NCBI RefSeq assembly: GCF_002939865.1
Contig: NZ_MDEE01000016.1
Span: 1-64,000, forward strand
Direction of reading: 5' to 3'
From: Xanthomonas dyei
GTDB taxonomy: Bacteria; Pseudomonadota; Gammaproteobacteria; Xanthomonadales; Xanthomonadaceae
DNA length: 64,000 nucleotides
Shown here: piece after piece, positions 36,486 through 47,280 of the stretch
How positions within the stretch are numbered: the first letter of the stretch is position 1
How the letters are laid out: the number at the start of each line of letters is the position of its first letter
The notes under the pieces: generated by a model
Told to the model about the DNA's origin: nothing
What the model saw: only the letters and a program-made list of their open reading frames with translations
Database searches by the model: none
Made by a program: the position numbers and the translations under genes

Positions 36486-36865
36486 GCCCGGCCATGGATA
36501 GCGTCACGGTGCGCGAGCGGCGGATCGATTACGTGGAGTTCGCCTCCATCGATCCCGATGCCAGCCGGACCTTCTTCGAAACCGTGTTCGGCTGGCAGTT
36601 TCAGGCCTATGGCCCGGACTACCTGGCCTTCAACGACGGCCGTCTGGACGGCGGCTTTTATCGCACCACGGTGCCCGCCCCGGCAGAAGGTGGCCCGTTG
36701 GTGGTGCTATATGCCGACGACCTGGTCCCGATGCTGGAGCGCGTGCGCGCGGCAGGCGGCGAGATCGTCAAGCCGGTGTTCGGCTTTCCCGGTGGCAGCC
36801 GGTTTCATTTCCGCGAGCCCGGCGGCAGCACGCTGGCGGTGTGGTCCGAGCGCGCCGCGGCTTGA
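36482..36865 (+). CDS. VOC family (glyoxalase-like) protein
   Basis: The 127-residue single VOC module contains paired beta-alpha-beta-beta-beta units: VEFASIDPDASRTFFETVFGW, then LVVLYADDLVPMLERVRAAGG and GSRFHFREPGGSTLAVWSE. Such proteins are often lyases, dioxygenases or resistance proteins, but this subgroup (similar to bacterial GlxA/PhnB-like stand-alone modules) has no fixed function. The GTG at 36482 overlaps the fimV stop; an ATG at 36494 is an alternative start. Confidence 0.82.
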   Translation: MSPAMDSVTVRERRIDYVEFASIDPDASRTFFETVFGWQFQAYGPDYLAFNDGRLDGGFYRTTVPAPAEGGPLVVLYADDLVPMLERVRAAGGEIVKPVFGFPGGSRFHFREPGGSTLAVWSERAAA

Positions 36866-37041
36866 CGCCAGCGGTGGATGATGGCGTATTGCCGACAGGC
36901 GCTGTTGGCACCGTCACCGGCTGTACCATGCACCCGCAGCACCCGTAGCGCGCTGTCGGTGTCACTGATCGACTGTGCGCTTTGGCGGTTCGCAACATGT
37001 GATGCAGACGCTTCACCGATTCAATCAACAGGCAGGTACCG

Positions 37042-37815
37042 ATGCGTTACGCGCTGGGCGTGGAGTACGACGGCAGCGAGTTTCAGGGCTGGCAGCAGTT
37101 GGGCGAGCACGGCGGGCCGAGCGTGCAGGCCAGCGTGCAGGCGGCGTTGTCGTCGGTCGCCGACGCGCCGATCCAGGTGATCTGTGCGGGGCGCACCGAT
37201 GCCGGCGTCCATGGCGAATGCCAGGTGGTGCATTTCGACAGCGACGCGCGGCGCGAACCGCGTGGCTGGATGCTGGGCACCACCGCGCGGCTGCCGCCGT
37301 CGATCGCAGTGCGCTGGTGCGTGCCGGCCGCCGACGATTTTCATGCGCGGTTTTCCGCGCGTGCGCGCCGCTATCGCTACCGCCTGCTGAATCGTCAGAT
37401 CCGCCCGGCGCTGTATCGACAGACGCTGAGCTGGGAGCGTCGGCCGCTCGATGCCGAGGCCATGCATACCGCCGCGCAGGCGCTATTGGGCGAAAACGAC
37501 TTCAGCGCCTTCCGTAGCGTGCAGTGCCAGGCACTGCATGCGCGCCGCAACCTGCAGGCCATCACCGTGCAGCGCATCGGCGAGGTCGTGGAGGTGCAGG
37601 TACAGGCCAATGCATTCCTTCATCACATGGTGCGGAATATTGTTGGCTCGCTGATTTTGATCGGAACCGGCGAGCAACCGACCGACTGGATCGCGACGTT
37701 GCTCGCCGGGCGCGACCGCACGGTTGCCGGGCCGACAGCGCCGCCACAAGGCCTGGTGTTTATCGGGCCCCTGTATCCTGCAGAGTGGCATCTGCCTGCC
37801 GAGGTGACCCAATGA
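37042..37815 (+). CDS. truA: tRNA pseudouridine(38-40) synthase TruA
   Basis: The 257-residue enzyme isomerises uridines 38-40 in the tRNA anticodon arm. The catalytic Asp53 lies in GRTDAGVHG. The [11 protein letters not shown]-terminus and the RYRYRLLNR and [11 protein letters not shown] segments are family signatures. It overlaps trpF by four bases, an arrangement common in gammaproteobacteria. Confidence 0.96.
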   Translation: MRYALGVEYDGSEFQGWQQLGEHGGPSVQASVQAALSSVADAPIQVICAGRTDAGVHGECQVVHFDSDARREPRGWMLGTTARLPPSIAVRWCVPAADDFHARFSARARRYRYRLLNRQIRPALYRQTLSWERRPLDAEAMHTAAQALLGENDFSAFRSVQCQALHARRNLQAITVQRIGEVVEVQVQANAFLHHMVRNIVGSLILIGTGEQPTDWIATLLAGRDRTVAGPTAPPQGLVFIGPLYPAEWHLPAEVTQ

Positions 37816-38480
37816 ATCGATCGCTGTACCGCACCCGTATCAAGTTCTGTGGCATGACCCGCGCCGGAGACATCCGACTGGCCGGGGAGCTGGGTGTGGA
37901 CGCGGTGGGTTTCATCTTCGCGCACGGCAGCCCGCGCCGCGTGGCGCCCGCCGAAGCGCGCGCAATGCGCCAGGCCACCGCGCCGATGGTCGATGTGGTG
38001 GCCTTGTTCCGCAACAACTCCAAGGAAGAAGTGCGCGAGGTGGTGCGTACCGTGCGCCCGACGCTGCTGCAATTCCACGGCGAGGAAGACGACGCGTTCT
38101 GCCGCAGCTTCAATCTGCCCTACCTCAAGGCCGTGCCGATGGGCAGCGCCGGGGTCAACGGCGAGGACGCCAACGCACGTACCTTGCAGTTGGCCTTTCC
38201 CAATACGGCCGGCTTCCTGTTCGACAGTCATGCGCCTGGGGCTGGCGGTGGCACCGGCAAGACGTTCGACTGGTCGCGCCTGCCCACCGGGTTGCATCGC
38301 CCGTTCCTGCTTGCCGGCGGCATCACGGCCGACAATGTGTTCGACGCGATCGTTGCCACGTTGCCGTGGGGCGTGGATGTGTCCAGCGGCGTGGAGCTGG
38401 CCCCCGGCATCAAGGACGGCCACAAGATGCGCAAGTTCGTGGAAGAAGTGCGGCGAGCCGATTGCCACGAGATGTCGTAG
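37812..38480 (+). CDS. trpF: Phosphoribosylanthranilate isomerase
   Basis: The 222-residue TIM-barrel enzyme carries out the third step of tryptophan synthesis. KFCGMT at residues 11-16 contains the catalytic Cys13. GEEDDAFCR, the LLAGGI phosphate loop and DVSSGVE near the C-terminus, with the catalytic Asp, are present. The ATG overlaps the truA stop. trpB and trpA follow 1.5 kb downstream in a separate unit. Confidence 0.96.
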   Translation: MNRSLYRTRIKFCGMTRAGDIRLAGELGVDAVGFIFAHGSPRRVAPAEARAMRQATAPMVDVVALFRNNSKEEVREVVRTVRPTLLQFHGEEDDAFCRSFNLPYLKAVPMGSAGVNGEDANARTLQLAFPNTAGFLFDSHAPGAGGGTGKTFDWSRLPTGLHRPFLLAGGITADNVFDAIVATLPWGVDVSSGVELAPGIKDGHKMRKFVEEVRRADCHEMS

Positions 38481-38600
38481 GTTGGGGATTGGTGAGTTGG
38501 GATTGGGGATTGGTAAGAGCGGGCTTGCTGCGCCGGTGTGATCGGTTGTGGACGGCTGCTTGTGGCTCGTGTTTGTTAATGGCGAGCGGTCGCACCCAGT

Positions 38601-38630
38601 CATTCGTTCATTCGTTCATTCGTTCATTCG
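38601..38630. repeat. 8-bp tandem repeat (CATTCGTT), 3.75 units
   Basis: Three perfect units and six bases of a fourth lie between trpF and the LysR gene. They occur in no supported gene. The copy number may vary between strains. Confidence 0.9.
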
Positions 38631-38716
38631 CCACCTGGCCGTCTGCCCAGACTCTTTGATCCCCGCAAATCCCTTGAGCCGCTGCGCTCGTCTTGTAACG
38701 CGCGCAGCCGGCTTCA

Positions 38717-38858
38717 GTGCAGCTGATAAAGCTGCTGCGCTCATCGTCGGCAGTAGCGTCCGCTGCTCGTTCCGGCATGTGATACGCGTGCCCTCCGGTT
38801 CAAAGCGTGCCGTCCACACCCATTCCCACGACTACTCGTTACGGTTCGTTAGCCGCGC
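38717..38858 (-). mobile_element. 142-bp MITE-like element, degenerate copy E
   Basis: It aligns over its full 142 bases, without overall length change, with copy C: GCTCATCGTCGGC, TCCGGTTC, GCCGTCCACACCCA and the end GTTAGCCGCGC. The left flank is TCA and the right TTG. Divergence is much higher than in copies A-D, so it is an older insertion. Orientation matches copies C and D. Confidence 0.65.
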
Positions 38859-38896
38859 TTGCGCATTGCTTGGCGAGGCGATTTCGTGATGGAAGC

Positions 38897-39823
38897 TCAG
38901 GCTTCTCCCCTACTCGGCGTCGTTGGCGTGAACTGATCCTTGGCCAATGCCTCGCCTAGCCAGCCGGCAAGGCGTTCGATGCGTGGGTCCGGATTGCGCC
39001 TGGCGGCGCACAGCACCCAGCGCCCGCGTGTGACGGTGAATCCCCACGGCGCCAGCAGGCGCCCGGCCGCCAGATCTGCGGCAACTAGCGGGTAGGGGGC
39101 GATGGCGATGCCCAGGCCGGCGGCTGCAGCTTCCAGCAAATACACCAGATGCTCGAACTCGGTGCCGAAGCGCAGCGCGTCGGGCGCCACGCCATGCGCC
39201 TGCGCCCATTCCGGCCAGGCTTGCGGTCGCGAACGCGTGTGCAGCAGGCGGTGGTCGCGCAGGGCGCCCGGAGATTTTCCGTCGATCTGCAGCGCGCTGG
39301 CCAGCTGCGGACTCAGCACCGGGCCGATCCATTCCACGCCCAGTTCATGCACCTGCCATTCCCCGGGCCACGGCGGGGTGTCCAACAGCAAGGCGGCGTC
39401 CAGGCCGTCCAGGTCCGGGCCGGGCGGTTGTTCGTTGGCCGACAGGTGCAGGCGCAGGTCGGGCAGGTCGCGCTGCAGCAGGCCGAGTCGCGGAATCACC
39501 CAGCGCGCCAGCAGGCTGCCGGAGCAGCCCAGCACCAGCGGGGCCTCGCTGGCCGGGCGTCGCAACGCGGCCCAGGTATCGGCGATCAGCGCGAAGCCCT
39601 CGCCGGTAGCATCGCGCAGGCGGGCGCCCGCAGCCGTCAGCACCAGGCCGCGACCCTGGCGGGCGAACAGCGCCGCGCCCAGCGCCTGTTCCAGCGAACG
39701 GACGTGGCGGCTGATGGCGCCATGGGTGACGTGCAGCTCCTGCGCGGCGCGGCTGACGCTTTGCAGGCGTGCGGCGGCCTCGAAGGCGCGCAGCGCCGCC
39801 AACGGTGGAAGCACGGTGCTCAT
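38897..39823 (-). CDS. LysR family transcriptional regulator divergent from trpB (TrpI-like)
   Basis: The 308-residue protein has an N-terminal winged helix (residues about 5-64, with SVSRAAQELHVTHGAISRHVRSLE as the recognition helix region) and a periplasmic-binding-like effector domain. It is transcribed away from trpB across 108 bases holding a near-ideal LysR operator. In Pseudomonas, TrpI occupies the same position and activates trpBA in response to indoleglycerol phosphate. The N-terminus also resembles the GcvA branch to which TrpI belongs. The regulatory role is inferred from this layout. Confidence 0.88.
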   Translation of the reverse strand: MSTVLPPLAALRAFEAAARLQSVSRAAQELHVTHGAISRHVRSLEQALGAALFARQGRGLVLTAAGARLRDATGEGFALIADTWAALRRPASEAPLVLGCSGSLLARWVIPRLGLLQRDLPDLRLHLSANEQPPGPDLDGLDAALLLDTPPWPGEWQVHELGVEWIGPVLSPQLASALQIDGKSPGALRDHRLLHTRSRPQAWPEWAQAHGVAPDALRFGTEFEHLVYLLEAAAAGLGIAIAPYPLVAADLAAGRLLAPWGFTVTRGRWVLCAARRNPDPRIERLAGWLGEALAKDQFTPTTPSRGEA

Positions 39824-39862
39824 GTGTGAGTCCAGATCACAGGTTGCGGCAATCTTATCGAT

Positions 39863-39887
39863 TTATCGCGCTGCCCGGCTGCGATAA
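39863..39887. promoter_or_regulatory. LysR-type operator between the regulator and trpB
   Basis: The perfect palindrome TTATCGC-N11-GCGATAA fits the T-N11-A rule for LysR proteins. It is centred 57 bases before the trpB start and 52 before the regulator start. An extra half-site TTATCG lies at 39855-39860. Confidence 0.75.
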
Positions 39888-39931
39888 GGTAGCGGCTTCG
39901 CGTATGACCGCATTCGCTGCAGAGGATCTCC

Positions 39932-41145
<1,214 letters not shown>

Positions 41146-41149
<4 letters not shown>

Positions 41150-41664
41150 TCGCAGCGCAGATGCGCACGCTGGGCGGTGGTGTGGCACTGCTGTGCATGT
41201 CTGCGCTGGCCTTTGCTGCGCCGCCTGCGCCCGCGCTGGATCGCAGTGGTGCGGTGCGCATTGGCCAGCGCTTCAGTGAGCTGGAGCCACGTGCGCACTG
41301 GGCACCGCTCAACGCGGGGCCTCTTGGGCAGTGCGGCCATGTGGAAGGTGGGCTGTTGCCCAGCGGCGTGGCGATGATGGTCGAAGCCGATCGCATCGTC
41401 CGTTTCGACGTCAACGACCCCGGCGCGGTGGGCCCGTTCGGCATCCAGGTGGGCGACAGCGAAGCCGACGCGCGGGCGCGCCTGCCGGCGGGTTACAGCG
41501 TCCAACCGCATAAATACGGCCGCGACGGCGGCAACGATCTTTATCTGACCTGGCACGACCCGCAAGGCGGGTTCGCCGTTCGCTATGAAACCGGAGAAGG
41601 CACTGTGACATCGATGTATTGGGGACGCTGGGACGCCGTGCAACTGGTGGAGGGCTGCGCATGA
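41146..41664 (+). CDS. Secreted protein of unknown function between trpB and trpA
   Basis: The 172-residue protein starts at GTG 41146 overlapping the trpB stop (ATG at 41161 is an alternative). It has a signal peptide cleaved near AFAAPP. The mature domain has two Cys (GQCGHV, VEGCA) and the pattern [12 protein letters not shown]...[16 protein letters not shown]...[12 protein letters not shown]. No family is assigned, though the calmodulin-like word GDSEADARA and beta-rich pattern resemble small periplasmic lectin-like or lysozyme-inhibitor-like folds. It ends four bases inside trpA, so all three genes are coupled. Confidence 0.75.
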
Positions 41665-42476
41665 GCCGCGCGCCAGGCCGTATCGCTGTGCGGTTTGACG
41701 CCCTGCGTCAGGCCGGCCGCAAGGCACTGATTCCTTTCATCACTGCCGGCGACCCATCGCTGGAAGCTACCGTGCCGGTGATGCACGCGCTGGTGCGCGC
41801 CGGTGCCGACGTGATCGAACTGGGCGTTCCGTTTTCCGACCCGATGGCCGATGGCCCCACTATCCAGCGCAGCTCCGAGCGCGCGCTGGGGCGTGGCGCC
41901 GGCCTGGCCTACGTGCTGGAAGCGGTGCACGAATTCCGCCGCGAAGACGCCACCACCCCGGTGGTGCTGATGGGCTACCTCAACCCGATCGAAATCCACG
42001 GCACGCGCCGCTTCGCCGAAGCCGCCGTCGCTGCCGGTGTGGATGGCGTGCTGCTGGTCGACCTGCCGCCGGAAGAGGCAGCAGAAACCCGCGAAATCTT
42101 CACCGAGGTCGGACTGGCGCTGATCGCGCTGGCCTCGCCGACCACCAGCGAGCAACGCCTGGACATGTTGTGCAGCACCGCGCAGGGCTATCTGTACTAC
42201 GTCAGCTTTGCCGGCGTGACCGGCGCGTCGAATCTGCTCGATACCCACGCCGCCAGCGACCGCCTGCGCCAGCTGCGCCAACGCGCCGGCGCGCCGGTGG
42301 TGGCGGGATTCGGCATCAAGGACGCTGCCAGCGCAGCTGCAATGGCGGTCGATGCCGACGGCGTCGTGGTCGGCAGCGCGCTGGTCGCGGCCCTGGCCGA
42401 AGCCGAGGATGTGCGCAGCGCCCGCGAACGCGCCGAAGCCTTCCTGGCCCCGCTGCGGCAGGCGCTGGACCGTTGA
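41661..42476 (+). CDS. trpA: Tryptophan synthase alpha chain
   Basis: The 271-residue TIM barrel cleaves indole-3-glycerol phosphate. The catalytic Glu53 is in ELGVPFSDP and Asp64 in ADGPTIQ, four positions later than in the Salmonella enzyme numbering. FITAGDP and the C-terminal GVVVGSALV phosphate site are present. The ATG overlaps the stop of the secreted-protein gene. Confidence 0.97.
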   Translation: MSRAPGRIAVRFDALRQAGRKALIPFITAGDPSLEATVPVMHALVRAGADVIELGVPFSDPMADGPTIQRSSERALGRGAGLAYVLEAVHEFRREDATTPVVLMGYLNPIEIHGTRRFAEAAVAAGVDGVLLVDLPPEEAAETREIFTEVGLALIALASPTTSEQRLDMLCSTAQGYLYYVSFAGVTGASNLLDTHAASDRLRQLRQRAGAPVVAGFGIKDAASAAAMAVDADGVVVGSALVAALAEAEDVRSARERAEAFLAPLRQALDR

Positions 42477-42488
42477 TGTGCAATGCGA

Positions 42489-43241
42489 TCAATAAGTCAT
42501 GCTGCAGGTTGCGCAGGCAGCTGCATTGCATACCTTAACCCCGAAATTGGACTCAGCCTTGCAACTTCCGCCGCTGGTGCAACTACATTTTACTGCGGCA
42601 GAAGGGACCTGAATGGATTGGCTTGCCAGCAAGCCTAGTGCCATATTCTCAGTTGCAGAGCCAGTCATGGGGATCTGATAGCCATCGGGGATATCCATCG
42701 GTGCGACATAGCCATATACGCGGATCCACACGGCATCGCGCCCGCCAGCTTCCACCGGAATGCCCAGGGTCTTTTTGAATGCAAGTAGATCCTTTCTAAC
42801 ATCGGGCACCGACAAAAAGCGGGCATCGACCCGCGGCAAGCGTTTGATTTCATCAGCACTGGCGAAGGTTACGCCGATTTGATCTTGCGGAACCGGATAC
42901 ATAGCTGTGCTTCCGCCACGGTTGCATTGTGTGCAGTCTGAGCTCATTGCGCAGAAAGTCTGGCCATTGGGAAGTAACGTGGGGCTGCATCCAGATCCTC
43001 CAGGACATGCGCAGGTCAGGACAGCGGTCGGACTGATTTCCCAGACACCTTTTTCCTGGGTAAACATGAACCAGCCAGCAGGCACCCTTATTGTCATCGA
43101 GCCATCTGGATTGATGTGCGACGTCGTCTTGCTTGGAAGCGGTGCGCTGGTCTCGGTCCCGCACATCTTTACCTGGGCTTGGCTGCTACCGGTAACGGAG
43201 ACCAGGAGTAAGAGAGCTGCAATGCATGCCGGGGTTTTCAT
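42489..43241 (-). CDS. Cys-rich secreted protein of unknown function
   Basis: The 250-residue protein has a clear signal peptide (MKTPACIAALLLLVSVTGSSQA). The mature part has Cys clusters in two similar blocks: CTCACPGGSGC...CAMSSDCTQC in the middle and CSCTSGGSC...CNAAACATC at the C-terminus. They look like an internal duplication of a CxC(x4-6)C...CxxxxCxxC unit that could bind metal or form disulfides. Between them lies VWIRVYGYVAPMDIPDGYQIP. GC content is visibly lower than in flanking trpA and accD, suggesting acquisition. It is convergent with trpA and divergent from accD. Confidence 0.7.
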   Translation of the reverse strand: MKTPACIAALLLLVSVTGSSQAQVKMCGTETSAPLPSKTTSHINPDGSMTIRVPAGWFMFTQEKGVWEISPTAVLTCACPGGSGCSPTLLPNGQTFCAMSSDCTQCNRGGSTAMYPVPQDQIGVTFASADEIKRLPRVDARFLSVPDVRKDLLAFKKTLGIPVEAGGRDAVWIRVYGYVAPMDIPDGYQIPMTGSATENMALGLLASQSIQVPSAAVKCSCTSGGSCKAESNFGVKVCNAAACATCSMTY

Positions 43242-43521
43242 GATCGATCCTTGTTCACTGAGGCTGCTAGGAGGCTTGTTCCGTTTGTGCGATGCGCATT
43301 TAAGCATGCGTATGGTTGCTGAAGCACTCCAGCCACGATCCCTGGGTGCCAAGTCGCTGATACCATAATCGTGTTGCTTGTAAAAGCCTGTGCCGATGGG
43401 CGGCTGTCCGCTTGACTATCTTGTTGGTGTTTCGCCGCGTAGCTCTCTGAAAGCGTCGGGCGCCGGGCTGGTTTACACTCCGCATTCTGATGCCCCATAG
43501 GGGGTGCTTTTACGGAATCGA

Positions 43522-44406
<885 letters not shown>

Positions 44407-44482
44407 GGGCTGTGATGACGGCAGGGCTGAGGATCTGCGCCCGGACGTTCGCCAACGGCGCGCGCTGCCGGGTGGCTGCGCT

Positions 44483-45832
44483 GTGAGCACCCGCAAATAC
44501 TTCGGCACCGACGGCATCCGCGGTCGGGTCGGGCAGGGCGTCATTTCTGCCGATTTCGTGCTGCGCCTGGGCAATGCGCTCGGCCGCGTGCTCACGCAAG
44601 GTCGCAGCAAGCGTCCACTGGTGTTGATCGGCAAGGACACCCGCATTTCCGGCTATATGTTCGAAGCCGCGTTGGAAGCCGGCCTGGTCGCTGCAGGCGC
44701 CGATGTGCAGATGATCGGCCCGATGCCGACGCCCGCCATCGCGTTCTTGACCAGCACCTTGCGCGCCGATGCCGGCGTGGTGATCAGCGCCTCGCACAAC
44801 CCGCATTACGACAACGGCATCAAGTTCTTCTCCGCCGAAGGCGAAAAGCTCGATGACGCGACCGAAGCGGCGATCGAAGCCGCGTTGGACGAGCCGTTCC
44901 ATACCGTGGAATCCGAGCGCCTGGGCAAGGCGATCCGCACCCGCGATGCGATCGGCCGTTACATCGAATTCTGCAAGGCCAGCGTGGCGCGCGGCTTCAC
45001 CTTGCATGGCCTGAAAATGGTGCTGGATTGCGCGCACGGCGCCACCTATCACATTGCGCCGATGCTGTTCCGCGAGCTCGGTGCCGAGGTGGTGGTGATC
45101 GGTGCGGCGCCGGACGGGCTCAATATCAATGATGGCGTCGGCTCCACGCATATCGACAATCTTGCCGCCAAGGTGCGGCAGAGCGGTGCGCATCTGGGCA
45201 TCGCCTTCGATGGCGACGGCGATCGCGTGCTGATGGCCGACGACCAGGGCAACCCGGTCGATGGCGACGATCTGCTGTATCTCCTGGCGCGCTCGTGGCA
45301 GGCCAGCGGCCGGCTCACCGGCACCGTGGTCGGCACCTTGATGACCAATTACGGCCTGGAGCCGGCATTGGCCGCGCTGCAGATTCCGTTTCAGCGCGCA
45401 AAGGTGGGCGATCGCTACGTGCATCAGGCGTTGGTCGAAGGCGGCGGCACGCTGGGCGGAGAGACCTCCGGTCATTTGCTGTGCCTGGACCGCGCCAGCA
45501 CCGGCGACGGCATCGTCAGCGCGTTGCAGGTGCTCGAAGCGCTGGGCCGCGATGGGCACAGCCTTCGTCAAGCGCTGAGCGGCTTGGCCAAGGTGCCGCA
45601 AAAGACCGTGAATGTGCGTCTGGATGGCGGCGCGGCCAAGGCCATCGTCGAAGCGCCCGGCGTGCAGCAGGCGCTGCAGCAGGCGCAAGCCGCCGTGCAG
45701 GGGCGTGGGCGTGCGTTCCTGCGTCCGTCCGGCACCGAGCCGGTGGTGCGCGTGACCGTGGAAGCCGACGACGCCGGTCTGATGCAGGACACGCTCGACA
45801 GACTGTCCGGAGCGGTGCGTGACGCGGCGTGA
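44483..45832 (+). CDS. glmM: Phosphoglucosamine mutase
   Basis: The 449-residue enzyme converts glucosamine-6-phosphate to glucosamine-1-phosphate for UDP-GlcNAc. The phospho-accepting Ser104 lies in [11 protein letters not shown], the metal loop in DGDGDR, and the substrate-binding GETSGH and RPSGTEP loops are present. It starts at GTG. A possible 29-codon gene overlaps its 3' end. Confidence 0.97.
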   Translation: MSTRKYFGTDGIRGRVGQGVISADFVLRLGNALGRVLTQGRSKRPLVLIGKDTRISGYMFEAALEAGLVAAGADVQMIGPMPTPAIAFLTSTLRADAGVVISASHNPHYDNGIKFFSAEGEKLDDATEAAIEAALDEPFHTVESERLGKAIRTRDAIGRYIEFCKASVARGFTLHGLKMVLDCAHGATYHIAPMLFRELGAEVVVIGAAPDGLNINDGVGSTHIDNLAAKVRQSGAHLGIAFDGDGDRVLMADDQGNPVDGDDLLYLLARSWQASGRLTGTVVGTLMTNYGLEPALAALQIPFQRAKVGDRYVHQALVEGGGTLGGETSGHLLCLDRASTGDGIVSALQVLEALGRDGHSLRQALSGLAKVPQKTVNVRLDGGAAKAIVEAPGVQQALQQAQAAVQGRGRAFLRPSGTEPVVRVTVEADDAGLMQDTLDRLSGAVRDAA

Positions 45833-45908
45833 GTCGCTGATCATTGGCGTCTGCGTCGTGGTTGCCAAGGCCGCGACGTTCTACCTGTTGTATCGCCTGC
45901 TGATCTGA
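45819..45908 (+). CDS. Possible 29-residue single-helix membrane protein
   Basis: A GTG inside the last five codons of glmM opens a 29-codon frame, [20 protein letters not shown] followed by FYLLYRLLI. It is a positively charged N-terminus followed by one continuous hydrophobic helix, the layout of many small membrane proteins. It ends 37 bases before the next gene. No comparison was possible; coding status rests on this layout only. Confidence 0.35.
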   Translation: MTRRESLIIGVCVVVAKAATFYLLYRLLI

Positions 45909-45945
45909 TCGGCGGGCCTTCTCTCACTTCGACCAAGATATTCGT

Positions 45946-46884
45946 ATGAGCGCGCGCATCCCCACCCTGGACATCACCCGTTTCGATACCGATCGCGACG
46001 CTTTCGTCGCCGAACTCGGTGCGGCCTACCGCCAGTGGGGCTTTGCCGGCATCCGCAATCACGGCATTGCGCAGACCGAGATCGACGCGGCCTACGACGT
46101 GTTCAAGGCATTTTTCGCGTTGCCCGAAGAGGTCAAGCGCCGCTATCACGTGCCGGGCAGTGGCGGCGCACGTGGCTACACCGCCTTTGGCGTGGAAACC
46201 GCCAAGGACTCCAAGCACTTCGATCTGAAGGAGTTCTGGCACATCGGTCGCGAGATTCCGGACGATTCGCCGTACCGCGACGTGATGGCGCCGAACCTGT
46301 GGCCGGAAGAAGTCCCCGGATTCCGCGAGCGTGGCTACCAGCTGTATCAGCGGCTCGATCAGCTGGGCTCGCGCGTGCTTTCGGCATTGGCGCTGCACAT
46401 CGGCCTGCCGCAAAACTATTTTGTCGACAAGACCAACAACGGCAATTCGATCCTGCGGCCGATCCACTACCCGCCGATCACCAGCGACGACATTCCCAAT
46501 GTGCGCGCCGGTGCGCATGGCGACATCAACTTCATCACCTTGCTGGTCGGTGCAAGCGCGGCCGGTCTGGAAGTGCGTTCCAACGACGGCGAGTGGGTGC
46601 CGTTCACCGCCGACGCCGACACCATCGTGGTCAATATCGGCGACATGCTGCAGCGCCTGACCAACCACGTGTATCCGTCCACAATTCACCGCGTGGTGAA
46701 TCCGCCGGGCGAGGCGGCGCGCAAGCCACGCTATTCGGTGCCGTTTTTCCTGCACCCGAATCCGGACTTCCTGATCGACGTGCTGCCCTCGTGCATCAGC
46801 GCCGACAATCCCAGCCGCTATCCCGAGCCGATTACCGCACATGGGTTCCTGGAAGAGCGCCTGCGCGAGATCAAGTTGAAGTAA
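45946..46884 (+). CDS. Fe(II)/2-oxoglutarate-dependent oxygenase, isopenicillin N synthase family
   Basis: The 312-residue non-haem iron enzyme has the facial triad His191, Asp193 (HGD) and His248 (IHRVVNP). The 2-oxoglutarate-binding Arg262 lies in RYSVPFF. The N-terminal non-haem dioxygenase domain (FGAAYRQWGFAGIRNHGI-like segment) is typical of the IPNS/ACC-oxidase/gibberellin-oxidase superfamily. Substrate is unknown. It stands alone after glmM. Confidence 0.88.
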   Translation: MSARIPTLDITRFDTDRDAFVAELGAAYRQWGFAGIRNHGIAQTEIDAAYDVFKAFFALPEEVKRRYHVPGSGGARGYTAFGVETAKDSKHFDLKEFWHIGREIPDDSPYRDVMAPNLWPEEVPGFRERGYQLYQRLDQLGSRVLSALALHIGLPQNYFVDKTNNGNSILRPIHYPPITSDDIPNVRAGAHGDINFITLLVGASAAGLEVRSNDGEWVPFTADADTIVVNIGDMLQRLTNHVYPSTIHRVVNPPGEAARKPRYSVPFFLHPNPDFLIDVLPSCISADNPSRYPEPITAHGFLEERLREIKLK

Positions 46885-47280
46885 GCCGGCAGCGGTGGTG
46901 ACCGCTTGGCGTCTGGCACCTCCATCGCCAGCTACGTAATGCGCGGTTGATGGTTAAGAGCAGCCAACAAAAGGACTGTGCTCACCGCCAGGTGGGCGCG
47001 GCCGTTGCTCGGTGCGGCATGGTCCATGCGTGCATTCCGGTTCTGAACGCGCCGTCCACACCCACCTGACGACTGCGCGCTGCGTTTTGTGAGCCGCTCT
47101 AAGCGTGGCATGGACGCGTCCGCAGCATGTGCCATGACCGACGCCACACTTCTGTTCATAAAATTCCGCTCGTGTCTGATTAAAGCTTGCGTTCACCCGC
47201 GCCGATAACCAGTCTGATCGCTAGCGCGACGTCGGATTCGCCTGGCGCCCGCTACCGATTGCACGAGGCAGGGGACGCGC
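46885..47280. other. Intergenic region with an intact MITE-like element
   Basis: The 396 bases between the oxygenase gene and the cupredoxin operon contain MITE-like copy C (46958-47099). About 180 bases of unique DNA before the cupredoxin start presumably hold the operon promoter. GGGGA lies 9 bases before that start. Confidence 0.55.
46955..47102 (-). mobile_element. 142-bp MITE-like element, copy C, with perfect TAA target duplication
   Basis: The element (46958-47099) is bounded by TAA on both sides. In minus-strand orientation it begins GAGCGGCTCACAAAACG and ends CTTTTGTTGGCTGCTC, giving terminal inverted repeats of about 16 bases with few mismatches. The central part matches copies A, B and D at most positions. 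It has no reading frame of its own that is conserved between copies. Confidence 0.85.

Larger units (their letters stand above)
38481..38896. other. Intergenic region made of repeats
   Basis: The 416 bases between trpF and the convergent LysR gene contain a G-rich low-complexity stretch (about 38480-38516, GGGATTGG units), an 8-bp tandem repeat (38601-38630) and a degenerate copy of the 142-bp MITE-like element (38717-38858). No gene is supported. Confidence 0.65.
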
